Below are positions 17,201 through 23,742 of a DNA stretch of 39,625 nt, in pieces; within the stretch, counting starts at the first letter, position 1; every line of letters begins with the position of its first letter. The translations under genes and the position numbers were made by a program. This DNA is from Acidobacteriota bacterium (lineage in GTDB: Bacteria > Acidobacteriota > Terriglobia > Bryobacterales > Bryobacteraceae), in the NCBI GenBank assembly GCA_021778335.1, contig JAJYCN010000009.1, forward strand, positions 1 through 39,625, read 5' to 3'. A model generated the notes under the pieces. That model had not been told where the DNA came from and ran no database searches. It saw only the letters and a program-made list of their open reading frames with translations.

Positions 17201-17636
17201 GCGCTTCTCCGGCGTCACCACCATCCTCAGCGGCGCGCCCTTCAGCCCTTTCGTCGCCAATGCCCCGCTGCTCAACGCCGACTTCAACAGCGTCCGCGCC
17301 GATATCATCGGCAACCCCAACGTCAGCAACCCCAACGCCAACCTCTGGTTCAACCCCGCCGCGTTCACCGAGCCCCAACAGCCTTACCGCGACGGCACCG
17401 CGAGCCGCGACTCCCTCCGCGGCCCGGGCATGTTTGAAGCTAACTGGTCGCTGTCCAAGGAATTCTTCCTCACCGAAACCAAGGTCCTCGAACTGCGCTG
17501 GGAGACTTTCAACACCTTCAACTACACCAACCTCGCCAACCCGGCCAACACCATCGACGTCTCCGGCGCCGGCCAGATCACCGCGACCCAGACCCCGATG
17601 CGCGAGATGCAATTCGGTTTACACTTCTCTTTCTGA
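14214..17636 (+). CDS. Oar-like TonB-dependent receptor with N-terminal carboxypeptidase-regulatory-like domain
   Basis: 1140 aa; ATG 14214 preceded by GAGGGGG at 7-8 nt, preferred over an upstream TTG. Signal peptide 1-26 (ends LLRAQ). CarboxypepD_reg-like Ig domain about 28-110 (GSIIGTITDQAGAAIANTKV, ESGNYSQTHLLAGHYRV). Plug about 125-230 (ELPILDRNLTSLL, FFLDGTENESS). A 22-strand-type barrel fills the rest and ends in Phe (FGLHFSF). Acidobacteriota encode many such receptors, thought to take up oligosaccharides or peptides by TonB coupling. The substrate is unknown. The stop is 2 nt before the PIG-L deacetylase start, so the two are almost certainly cotranscribed. Base composition is strongly C-skewed on the coding strand. 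Confidence 0.93.
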   Translation: MRISLRVLVIVVAISFASHALLRAQAVSGSIIGTITDQAGAAIANTKVTITDRDRGTVFDTSTNESGNYSQTHLLAGHYRVRVEAAGFTPYEADAEVQVDADTRVDASLKVGEAQTTVTVTSESPLLKTDRSDVSTTFTSHEVEELPILDRNLTSLLLVVPGAQLNSWQHAASENPQGGFQINVNGQFFTANGFFLDGTENESSILGIAVINPNLDSLQDFKITTSNYDAEFGSVSGAFLQGTTKSGTNQIHGTLFEYLRNNIANASDHFTGLNQPLRWNQFGGSIGGPIVKDKLFAFFDYQGTRRIDGGSLITTVPTAAERSGDLRGLLGNYICADGSVSASRCANPAMVTTTQNTQVPAQAGMVFNPNSGDPNTGNGRQVYSTNGQVNVIPVATPMANILKYLPMPNYGAGIYNNYISGQSQVFNVDQYDGRVDYTISSSTHVFGRYTIADFNRFSPGAFGLEAGGPSAFGFAGSALDRNQSAAAGIDHAFSPTLIAEFRMGFYRYRVRTQPNGVGTTPATDAGLPGLNTGATATSGMPAFYVNGNGGFDFGYALGVNQCNCPLKETENQFQWVNIWTKQTGNHTIKWGADLRRLQNQRVPSDSHRSGEITFNDSSTGSPELDALANGNASTGAALGSFLLGQPSNFARYFTPPGLYPGIRETRLFFFIQDTWRITPKLTLDYGLRWEDYLPQTAAQPGGAGSFDPATGDVLAAGIGAVPLNVGIVPYNLDFAPRLGIAYQATSNTVLRMGYGVSYNPAGLGSVFGQGFDYDPPILLPQSVNQNSPYTPAFNLLNGPPPIPSPVIPPSGRYPLPDGLSVYYFVNPLNSYRIPEVEFWNATIQHQFSSTLALEVAYVGNAGRHLYENPNMNQAIPGPGSYDSRRPYYNLYGLEQPLYAVCNCDTSNYNAMQVKLQKRLSHGLDFLLTYSYSKALGNSEGGGGWDNNYNIAASYGPMSWDHTQAVTMTHNWDLPFGKGQHFDFHNNRVLDAIAGGWRFSGVTTILSGAPFSPFVANAPLLNADFNSVRADIIGNPNVSNPNANLWFNPAAFTEPQQPYRDGTASRDSLRGPGMFEANWSLSKEFFLTETKVLELRWETFNTFNYTNLANPANTIDVSGAGQITATQTPMREMQFGLHFSF

Positions 17637-17638
17637 CC

Positions 17639-19009
17639 ATGACCATCTCTCGCCTGCTTCTCCCGCTCTGCGCCGCGCTGTCTTTCGCCGCCGCCGGCTC
17701 GCTCCCCACCGAGCCCGCCACGCCGCCGCCGGACGCACGCTACAAAGCCGACATCCTCGTCATTGTCGCCCACCCGGACGATGAAACCGAGATCGGCACG
17801 TATCTCGCCCGCGCCGTCTTCGACGAGCACAAGCGCGTCGCCGTCATCTTTGGCACCCGCGGCAACAGCGGCGGCAACTCGGTCGGCATGGAACAGGCCG
17901 CCGCCCTCGGCGCCGTCCGCGAAATCGAAGCCCGCCGCGCCCTCGCCACCCTCGGCATCTTCGACGTCTGGTTCCTCGGCGGACCCGACACGCCCAGCCA
18001 GGACGTCCTCAACTCGCTGGAAACCTGGAACCACGGAAACGCCCTCTGGCAGGCCGTTCGCCTCGTCCGCCTCACCCGGCCTTCCGTCATCCTGACCTGG
18101 CTTCCGCTCTACGCGGCGGGCGAAAACCACGGCGACCACCAGGCCGCCTCCGTCATCGCCACCGAAGCCTTCGACCTCGCCGGCGACCCCACCGTCTTCC
18201 CCGAACAAGTCGCCCCGCCCCGCAACCGCGACGACATCGGCAACCTCACCGAAGGCCTCCACCCCTGGCAGCCCGAAAAACTTTATTACTTCTCCGACGC
18301 CAACCATCACGACTTCATGGAAGGCAAAGGCCCCACTTACTCCAGCCTCGATAACTCACCCTCCCAGCACAAGTCCTACGCCGAGCTCGCCACCATCGAG
18401 ATGAGTAAGCACCTCACTCAGGGCGACAGCGGCCAGATCGCCGCCAAGGCGCTGCGCGATCACAACTACAGCATCTTCGCCGACCCCAGCCGCCTCATCT
18501 TCGCCAAGTCCCACGTGCCCTCCGGAGTAACGGACGGCGTGTTCCAGGGCGTCGTGCCCGGCCCGATTCCCTTCGCCCCCGCGCCCGGCTACCACTCGCA
18601 ACCCTCCCACGGCCTCACCGCCGAACTCGGCGGCCCTTGGGCCTTCTACAAGCTTTTCTGGGCCGCCCACGGCCTCGGCGACCCCACGTCCCTCCTCGCC
18701 ACCCCCGAGGTCAACGTCAGCGCCGGCCAACCGCTCCACATCCCCGTGCTCATTCACAACAACACGAGCGACAACCTCCCGGTGACGCTAACTCTCGCGA
18801 CCCCTGCCAACTGGCAAACCCACCGCGGCCCCGGCATCTACCCCGCCGCGCCAGCCGAAGACACGCCCGCCGAGCTCTTCCTCACCGCCCCGCCCACGAC
18901 GCCCGAGGCCGTCTGGCAAACCATCACCATCAACCTGACCACCCCCGGCCACGCCCCTATCCACCTGCCCCTGCGCGTGAATCTTTCGCCGGGATCGATG
19001 CCGCAGTAA
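17639..19009 (+). CDS. Secreted PIG-L/LmbE-family deacetylase with C-terminal beta domain
   Basis: 456 aa; ATG 2 nt after the Oar stop. The signal peptide is residues 1-20. The zinc-binding AHPDDE motif is at 44-49, followed by a Rossmann-like core (VAVIFGTRGNSGGN, REIEARRALATLGI), and HGDHQ at 164-168 supplies the third metal ligand. The family removes N-acetyl groups from amino sugars and related glycoconjugates with Zn2+. Residues about 350-450 form an Ig-like beta domain resembling NEW3/alpha-galactosidase-associated domains (VNVSAGQPLHIPVLIHNNT), perhaps for substrate binding. Coupling to an Oar receptor suggests periplasmic deacetylation of a glycan that the receptor binds or imports. 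The enzyme family is sure; the substrate is not known. Confidence 0.9.
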   Translation: MTISRLLLPLCAALSFAAAGSLPTEPATPPPDARYKADILVIVAHPDDETEIGTYLARAVFDEHKRVAVIFGTRGNSGGNSVGMEQAAALGAVREIEARRALATLGIFDVWFLGGPDTPSQDVLNSLETWNHGNALWQAVRLVRLTRPSVILTWLPLYAAGENHGDHQAASVIATEAFDLAGDPTVFPEQVAPPRNRDDIGNLTEGLHPWQPEKLYYFSDANHHDFMEGKGPTYSSLDNSPSQHKSYAELATIEMSKHLTQGDSGQIAAKALRDHNYSIFADPSRLIFAKSHVPSGVTDGVFQGVVPGPIPFAPAPGYHSQPSHGLTAELGGPWAFYKLFWAAHGLGDPTSLLATPEVNVSAGQPLHIPVLIHNNTSDNLPVTLTLATPANWQTHRGPGIYPAAPAEDTPAELFLTAPPTTPEAVWQTITINLTTPGHAPIHLPLRVNLSPGSMPQ

Positions 19010-19039
19010 GGAGCACGAACACGCGGCTTTCCGGCCACG

Positions 19040-19045
19040 TACACT
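19040..19045 (+). promoter_or_regulatory. Candidate -10 box of the ParE-type toxin-antitoxin pair
   Basis: TACACT ends 6 nt before the antitoxin ATG at 19052, which lacks a Shine-Dalgarno. The spacing fits a leaderless transcript starting at the A of ATG. Confidence 0.35.
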
Positions 19046-19051
19046 GATGGT

Positions 19052-19285
19052 ATGACACGCGACGCGGCAGAAATCCTCCACGAGGCGCTGGCCCTTCCGC
19101 CAGAAGCCCGCGCGGTCCTGGTCGACTCGCTCATCGAAAGCCTCGACCCCACAACTGACTTGGCCGCCGAAGAAGCCTGGCAAGCGGAAGTTCTCCGCCG
19201 TCTCGCTGAAATTGACTCCGGAGCCGTTTCACTCCTCCCCTGGGACGAAGCCCGCCGCCGCCTCGCCGCACGTCTCAAGCGGTGA
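19052..19285 (+). CDS. Addiction module antitoxin (TIGR02574-type)
   Basis: 77 aa, acidic and helical. It shows the family pattern: a short N-terminal helix, LPPEARAVLVDSLIESLD at about 16-33, and a C-terminal segment starting with an acidic Trp region (AEEAWQAEVLRRLAEIDSG) and ending in a basic tail with PWDEARRRLAARLKR. In this family the C-terminal half wraps and blocks the adjacent RelE/ParE-like toxin, and the complex commonly represses its own promoter. It overlaps the toxin by 4 nt (GTGA), the normal order antitoxin-toxin. The locus is compact and intact, between the deacetylase and DUF4188 genes. Confidence 0.9.
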   Translation: MTRDAAEILHEALALPPEARAVLVDSLIESLDPTTDLAAEEAWQAEVLRRLAEIDSGAVSLLPWDEARRRLAARLKR

Positions 19286-19584
19286 CCCCTCAGTCCGTCC
19301 GGTTCCACCCCGAGGCCATTTCCGAAGCCGAGGCCGCCGTCGCGTGGTATAGCGACCGTAGCCCGCGCGCCGCGGAGATGTTCCTCCAGGAACTCGATCG
19401 CGCCATCAGCCAAACCGTCAACTCCCCCTCGCGCTTCCCGACGTACGCGGCAGACACTCGCCGGGTCAAACTGCGTAGATTCCCGTATCTGGTCGTCTTC
19501 CGACAAAGCGCAGATGGGATTGAAATCATCGCCGTCGCCCACGGCCACAGGCGGCCAAACTACTGGCGCGACCGCACCGCTTAA
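19282..19584 (+). CDS. RelE/ParE-family toxin
   Basis: 100 aa starting at GTG 19282 within the antitoxin stop. Typical ParE-like features are seen: VRFHPEAISEAEAAVAWYSD at 6-25, a helix-turn-helix hairpin (AEMFLQELDRAI), a P-x-R-FP turn (NSPSRFPTY), the strand RRVKLRRFPYLVVF, and the terminal strand IIAVAHGHRRPNYW. The family either poisons DNA gyrase (ParE) or cuts mRNA on the ribosome (RelE); the H-x-H/R-x-P-x-YW C-terminus is common to ParE-like members. The frame is complete, so the toxin is probably active and held by the antitoxin. No mobile element is adjacent. Confidence 0.9.
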   Translation: MTPQSVRFHPEAISEAEAAVAWYSDRSPRAAEMFLQELDRAISQTVNSPSRFPTYAADTRRVKLRRFPYLVVFRQSADGIEIIAVAHGHRRPNYWRDRTA

Positions 19585-19785
19585 CTTAGCCGCACGGCGC
19601 ATTCCCGAACGACGACCCGACGGCGAGTTCCGCCCCTGCAACACCGTTCTCATCCGCCGTACATCAACCGCAGCCCGGCGCCCTTCGACAAACACCGCTA
19701 CATACTCGCCGGAGATCCGTCTACCGTTCCGTCCGTCCACCACCCGGAAGAGTTCCATGGCCGGACGCCAAACTCGGGAGATCGC

Positions 19786-20298
19786 TTACCCCTCCTGCTC
19801 ATAAATCTCCGCCTCCGTCACCCCCTCCGCTGCCCGCGTCTCCCCTGCTAACCCGCTCCGCTTCCGCGCCGAAAACATCGCCCCGCGCGCGGCCTGCCTC
19901 GGAGCGAACCGCCCCATCCCCGTCGGCGTGCTCATGTCCACATACACCGCTTCAATCCCGCCGCGCCGGAAGTAAGTCTCGTGCCAGAACCCCGTGCCCC
20001 CGTTGTCCTGCAAGAACGACCGCCACCACGTCAAGTGCGGCTCGGATCGCGCCCACGTTTCCAGCGCGTCGAAGTCCCGCCAGTATTGCCGCATCCCCAC
20101 ATGACGAAGCGAATACAGAACGCTCTCATGCAGCAGCAACCCGTCCGGCTTCGCCTCCACCGCCGCGGCAATCTTCGGCCCCATCCCCAGCAACGTCTTG
20201 AATCCCGTCCCGACGTTCACCCGCATCCCCAGGTAAATCACCACCAGGTCCGGATACCCGGAAAGGTCCACCGTCTCCCGCACCGGCCGCTTTTCCAC
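19786..20298 (-). CDS. DUF4188 (monooxygenase-like) protein
   Basis: 170 aa from GTG 20298, which has AAGGAGGG 5-6 nt upstream; the longer frame to 20337 adds residues without support. The core matches the DUF4188/PF13826 pattern known from phenylacetaldoxime-dehydratase-like and monooxygenase-like proteins: VVIYLGMRVNV, a middle helix (YSLRHVGMRQYWRDFDALETWAR) containing the YWR signature, W-x-x-F, the conserved GFWHETYF and the strand EAVYVDMSTPTGMGRF. The fold is a ferredoxin-like dimeric alpha-beta barrel as in antibiotic-biosynthesis monooxygenases. The reaction is not established. No signal peptide, so it is cytoplasmic. It is divergent from the BACON/TIGR03437 protein. Confidence 0.85.
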   Translation of the reverse strand: MEKRPVRETVDLSGYPDLVVIYLGMRVNVGTGFKTLLGMGPKIAAAVEAKPDGLLLHESVLYSLRHVGMRQYWRDFDALETWARSEPHLTWWRSFLQDNGGTGFWHETYFRRGGIEAVYVDMSTPTGMGRFAPRQAARGAMFSARKRSGLAGETRAAEGVTEAEIYEQEG

Positions 20299-20316
20299 GC
20301 CACCCTCCTTCCTCGC

Positions 20317-20322
20317 AGGATA
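20317..20322 (-). promoter_or_regulatory. Candidate -10 box for the DUF4188 gene
   Basis: TATCCT on the minus strand, preceded directly by TG, lies 18 nt before the GTG at 20298. A start of transcription near 20310 would leave room for the GGAGG ribosome site. The -35 is not recognisable. Confidence 0.3.
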
Positions 20323-20350
20323 CACCCCACCCCGCATCTCTCCAACTTGC

Positions 20351-20356
20351 TACACT
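20351..20356 (+). promoter_or_regulatory. Candidate extended -10 box for the BACON/TIGR03437 protein
   Basis: TGCTACACT fits the extended -10 pattern TGn-TAnnnT, and the ATG at 20377 follows 20 nt later behind a GAGGGG ribosome site. It is 28 nt from the oppositely oriented TATCCT, so the two promoters are arranged back to back. Confidence 0.35.
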
Positions 20357-20376
20357 CGCCGCAGAGGGGTTCCCTG

Positions 20377-22536
20377 ATGTCGCGCCGCATTCCCCTTCTC
20401 ACCCTATCGCTCGCCCTGCTCTGCGCCGCAGCCCGCGCCCAGGGCCCGCTGCTCACCTGCCTTACCTCCGCCGTCCCCCTCACCGTTCGCGCCGAAGGCG
20501 TCACCGAACGCATCGGCGATATCGTCTTCCTCTGCTCCGGCGGCGCGCCCAACACCACGGTCACCGGCAACCTCACCATCTTCTTGAACGTCGCCATCAC
20601 CAACCGCATCTCCGCCAACAACGCCGTCGACGCGCAACTCTACTACGACAACGGCGCCGGCCTCCAACTCGCCCCCGTCACCGGCTACCTCAACGGCCCC
20701 GCCGTCTCCTTCAACGGCGTCAACGTCCCGCTTTCGCCCACCGGCACGCTCACGCTCCGCCTGGAAAACATCCGCGCCAACGCCACCCAGGCCCCGTCCT
20801 CCGGCCTCATCACCGCCTCCCTCGCCGTCAACAGCGCGAACATTCTCCCCTTAAACCAAAGCACGCTCACCGTCGCCCAAACTTCGCCCAGCCTCTTCGA
20901 TGGCTTCTCGAATCGTCTCATCTGCTCCCAACTCGGCTCGCCTGTTCCCAACGACACAACTTCTTTCGCCGCCTTCCTCGCCGCCAAAACCACCTTCGCC
21001 TCCACCCGCCTCACCGAAGGCTTCGCCAGCGCTCTCGAACCGCTCTCGAATCAAGCTAACTTCCACGCCGACTCCGGCGAGCGCATTCTCATTTCTTACT
21101 ACGGCTTCCCGGCCGGCGCGCGCCTGTTCGTCCCCACCGTCGTCGCCGGCTCGGACGCACTTACTCCCACCGCCGGCGGCGACCTCGGCGTCCCCGCCAA
21201 TGGCGGAACATACGCCCCAACCACTGGCGGTTCTCTGCTCCTCTCCGTCGTCCAGGGCGCTGACTCCACCGGCGCCGGCGGCAAACCCGTCTACCAGCCC
21301 GGCCCCATCGGCTCCAACCCCGTCAACCTCGACGGCATCACCGAAGTGATACTTACTTCCGGCACCGGCAGCATCACTTACGAAGTCGTCGACGCAAGCT
21401 CCTTCCTCCAGGAGTCCGCCCAGTTTCCCACTTTCCTCGGCCTTCCCGCATTCTCGGTCAACGGCGTCGTTCAAACCACCGAAAACGTCACCATCGCCCC
21501 CGTCTCCTCCACGCCGCAAGCCAGCCCCACCGCACCCATCCCGCGCTTCGTCGCCACCAATCCGCCGCCCGACTGCTCCATCATCGGCGACTGCGGCGCC
21601 TCTTACTATCCCAAACCTTCCGTCCTGCCCGCCTCGCTCTCCTTCAATGCTGTCGCCGGAGGAAAACTTCAGTCTCACTACGTCCACATCGGGAACTCCG
21701 GCGGTGGCCTGCTCGAATGGACGGCTTCCGTCCAATACCCCGCTAACTCGCCCCAGAACTGGCTCAGCGTGTCGCCGGACTCGGGCATCGGCGCCACCAA
21801 TACCTTCGCTTACTTCGATCCTTCCCAACTTACTCCAGGCAACTTCACCGCCACCATCGTCATCTCCTCCGGCCTGACCGGAAGCCAGACGCAGATCCCG
21901 GTCAACGCCTCCATTTCCGCGCCCCCAACACCACCCCCGCCCGCCATCGCCGGCGTCACCAACGCCGCCTCCTCTCTTACCACCACCCTCGTCGCCGGCT
22001 CTCTCGCTACCGTCTACGGTACAAACCTGGGCGGCAGCCAGCTCTCCGTCCTCTTCAACAACCAGCCCGCAACAGTGATCTACCAGGGCCCCACCCAACT
22101 CAACCTCATCGTCCCCAGCGCCCTCACTGGACTTACCTCCGCCCAACTTACAATCTCGGCCAACGGTGTCACCAGCACACCCTTTACCGTGAAGCTGTCC
22201 ACCTTCGCGCCCGCCGTCTTCCCCGGAGCCATCCTGAACCAGGACTCGACGCCCAACGGCCCGCACAACCCCGCCGCCCTCGGCAGCGTCCTCCAGATCT
22301 TCCTCACCGGCGCCGGCAACGAAACCCTCACGGCCACGCTCACCGGCCAGCCCGCCGGAATCGAATACTTCGGCCCCGCGCCCGGCATCGACGGCCTCCA
22401 GCAGTTGAACGTAAACCTGCCCCTGCTGCTTCCGGTGGAATCCCCCGCCCTAACCGGCCCGCAAATGCTCACGATCTGCGGCTCGGGAACCGAGTGGTTC
22501 ACTGTCTGTTTCGGATCGAGCGTCTACGTGAAGTAA
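20377..22536 (+). CDS. Secreted BACON-like and TIGR03437-domain protein
   Basis: 719 aa; ATG 20377 with GAGGGG 7 nt upstream. The long frame extending back to 19981 is not used because the signal peptide (RIPLLTLSLALLCAAARAQ) begins here. About residues 25-170 form a beta-rich domain with paired cysteines (LLTCLTSAV, IVFLCSGGA). A BACON-like Ig domain at about 415-515 has the typical SLSFNAVAGGKL, WLSVSPDSG and GNFTATIVIS. A TIGR03437 domain occupies about 525-719 (ITNAAS-type start, GSLATVYGTNLG, LQQLNVNLP). These are adhesion or carbohydrate-contact modules in secreted proteins of Solibacter-type bacteria; no catalytic motif is seen. It ends 6 bp from the convergent lacI-type gene. Confidence 0.85.
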   Translation: MSRRIPLLTLSLALLCAAARAQGPLLTCLTSAVPLTVRAEGVTERIGDIVFLCSGGAPNTTVTGNLTIFLNVAITNRISANNAVDAQLYYDNGAGLQLAPVTGYLNGPAVSFNGVNVPLSPTGTLTLRLENIRANATQAPSSGLITASLAVNSANILPLNQSTLTVAQTSPSLFDGFSNRLICSQLGSPVPNDTTSFAAFLAAKTTFASTRLTEGFASALEPLSNQANFHADSGERILISYYGFPAGARLFVPTVVAGSDALTPTAGGDLGVPANGGTYAPTTGGSLLLSVVQGADSTGAGGKPVYQPGPIGSNPVNLDGITEVILTSGTGSITYEVVDASSFLQESAQFPTFLGLPAFSVNGVVQTTENVTIAPVSSTPQASPTAPIPRFVATNPPPDCSIIGDCGASYYPKPSVLPASLSFNAVAGGKLQSHYVHIGNSGGGLLEWTASVQYPANSPQNWLSVSPDSGIGATNTFAYFDPSQLTPGNFTATIVISSGLTGSQTQIPVNASISAPPTPPPPAIAGVTNAASSLTTTLVAGSLATVYGTNLGGSQLSVLFNNQPATVIYQGPTQLNLIVPSALTGLTSAQLTISANGVTSTPFTVKLSTFAPAVFPGAILNQDSTPNGPHNPAALGSVLQIFLTGAGNETLTATLTGQPAGIEYFGPAPGIDGLQQLNVNLPLLLPVESPALTGPQMLTICGSGTEWFTVCFGSSVYVK

Positions 22537-22542
22537 GTGAAC

Positions 22543-23580
22543 TCAGCCGCGCGGCGAAGCCGTGCTCTGCCGCACCAGTAACTGCGGCGCAAAGACCTTT
22601 ACGGCGCTAAGCTTCTCCGGGGACGGATCCTCCATGCCCGCCAGCAGCAACCGCGCCGCCATCCGCCCCATCTCCGACCGCGGCCAATCCACCGTCGTAA
22701 GAAATGGGTTCGGATTGTGCGGCCCCTCGATATTGCCCGACCCCACGATCGACATGTCGCCCGGCACGTCCAGCCCCGCGTCCCGGCACGCGTATAACGC
22801 CCCGATCGCCGCCGGGTCGTTCGCCGTGTAAACCGCCGTCGGTTTCGGACTCCTACTCAGTATCTTCTTCATCGCCGTATAGCCGCCGTCGATGTCGAAG
22901 TTACTCCGCGCCAGCCACGTTCGCCGCACCTCGAGCCCCGCCTCGCGCACCTCCGCGAAGTAACCCCGCCGCCGCAGATGCGCCGGACTCAGGTTCGGCC
23001 CGCCAATGTAACCCACCCGCCGGTGTCCCAGCCCGATCAGATACTTCGTCGCAATTCGCCCGACCTTGTGATCGTCCGTTCGCACGCTCGCAAAATCATA
23101 TCCGGGAAAGAACCGGTCCACAAGAACGAACGGCGTCTCCTTCTGCCGCAATTCGTGGAGAATTCCCGGCGAGTAGATCCCCTGCGTGCTCGCCACGATC
23201 AGTCCTTCCACGCGGCTCGAAGACAGCATCCCGATCTCGGAGGTCTCGCGCGCCGCCTGCGCCCGCGAGTGGCACAGCAATATATCGTATCCCGATCTTT
23301 CCAGCACCTCCTCGACCCCGGTCGTGATCTCGGCGAAGAACGAATGCGCGATGTCGGGAATCACCACGCCCACGATCATGCTCCGCCTCTTCACCAGGCT
23401 CTGCGCCCAGCGGTTCGGGTGATACCCCATCGCCGTCGCGCACTCCAGCACCCTCTTCCGCGTCGCCTCGTTCACGTCCTGCCGCGAGTTGAGCGACCGC
23501 GACACCGTCATCGGCGACAGCCCAAGCTTCGCCGCGATGTCGACAATCGTCACCGGACGCTTCCGGCGCTTCGTATTCAT
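22543..23580 (-). CDS. LacI-family transcriptional regulator
   Basis: 345 aa; ATG 23580 was chosen over the upstream TTG at 23598 because the DNA-binding domain begins just after it. The helix-turn-helix is at about 11-31 (TIVDIAAKLGLSPMTVSRSL), followed by a hinge helix near 45-60 (HPNRWAQSLVKRRS). The periplasmic-binding-like effector domain has the usual core (IGVVIPDIAHSFFAEI, VDRFFPGYDFASVRTDD, HRRVGYIGG, PTAVYTANDPAAIGAL). It probably represses the divergent dehydratase/alpha-glucuronidase operon and itself through the palindromes at 23669-23692, and would release on binding a sugar or sugar acid. Effector identity is inferred from the neighbours (xylan-derived glucuronic acid products). 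Confidence 0.95.
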   Translation of the reverse strand: MNTKRRKRPVTIVDIAAKLGLSPMTVSRSLNSRQDVNEATRKRVLECATAMGYHPNRWAQSLVKRRSMIVGVVIPDIAHSFFAEITTGVEEVLERSGYDILLCHSRAQAARETSEIGMLSSSRVEGLIVASTQGIYSPGILHELRQKETPFVLVDRFFPGYDFASVRTDDHKVGRIATKYLIGLGHRRVGYIGGPNLSPAHLRRRGYFAEVREAGLEVRRTWLARSNFDIDGGYTAMKKILSRSPKPTAVYTANDPAAIGALYACRDAGLDVPGDMSIVGSGNIEGPHNPNPFLTTVDWPRSEMGRMAARLLLAGMEDPSPEKLSAVKVFAPQLLVRQSTASPRG

Positions 23581-23630
23581 GGCTCTAGCCCTGGGCAAAA
23601 CCGCTGCTGATAAGCCGCCTGCACTGCAAC

Positions 23631-23636
23631 ATTATA
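23631..23636 (-). promoter_or_regulatory. Consensus -10 box of the lacI-type gene
   Basis: TATAAT on the minus strand, 50 nt before the ATG at 23580. The -35 region is A-rich and not a good match. The operator-like palindromes lie just upstream of it. Confidence 0.5.
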
Positions 23637-23668
23637 GTCCCATTTTCCCCAAATTTGTTCTGCTCGTT

Positions 23669-23692
23669 GGTAGCGTTACCGAGAACGCTATC
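23669..23692. promoter_or_regulatory. Tandem LacI-type operator-like palindromes
   Basis: GGTAGCGTTACC (23669-23680) is a 12-bp palindrome with a central CG and one mismatched pair (G5/T8). The adjacent GAGAACGCTATC (23681-23692) reads GATAGCGTTCTC on the other strand, a diverged copy of the same site. TAGCGTT and AACGCTA also form a perfect 7-bp inverted repeat with a 6-nt spacer. Central-CG even palindromes are the classic LacI-family operator form. The pair lies in the gap between lacI and the dehydratase gene, with centres 12 bp apart, suited to control of both. Confidence 0.65.
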
Positions 23693-23729
23693 ACCCGGCG
23701 TTTCCCGCATCGCTTTCCCGCCTCCGTGA

Positions 23730-23735
23730 TACATT
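23730..23735 (+). promoter_or_regulatory. Candidate extended -10 box of the dehydratase/GH67 operon
   Basis: TGATACATT fits TGn-TAnnnT and ends 7 nt before the ATG at 23743, which has no Shine-Dalgarno (CCCCC precedes it). A leaderless transcript is likely. The operator pair lies about 40 bp upstream. Confidence 0.4.
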
Positions 23736-23742
23736 GACCCCC

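Noticed and set aside
20851-22266. 471-codon minus-strand ORF antisense to the BACON/TIGR03437 gene
   Set aside because: Shadow composition, and the sense gene has clear domains and a signal peptide.
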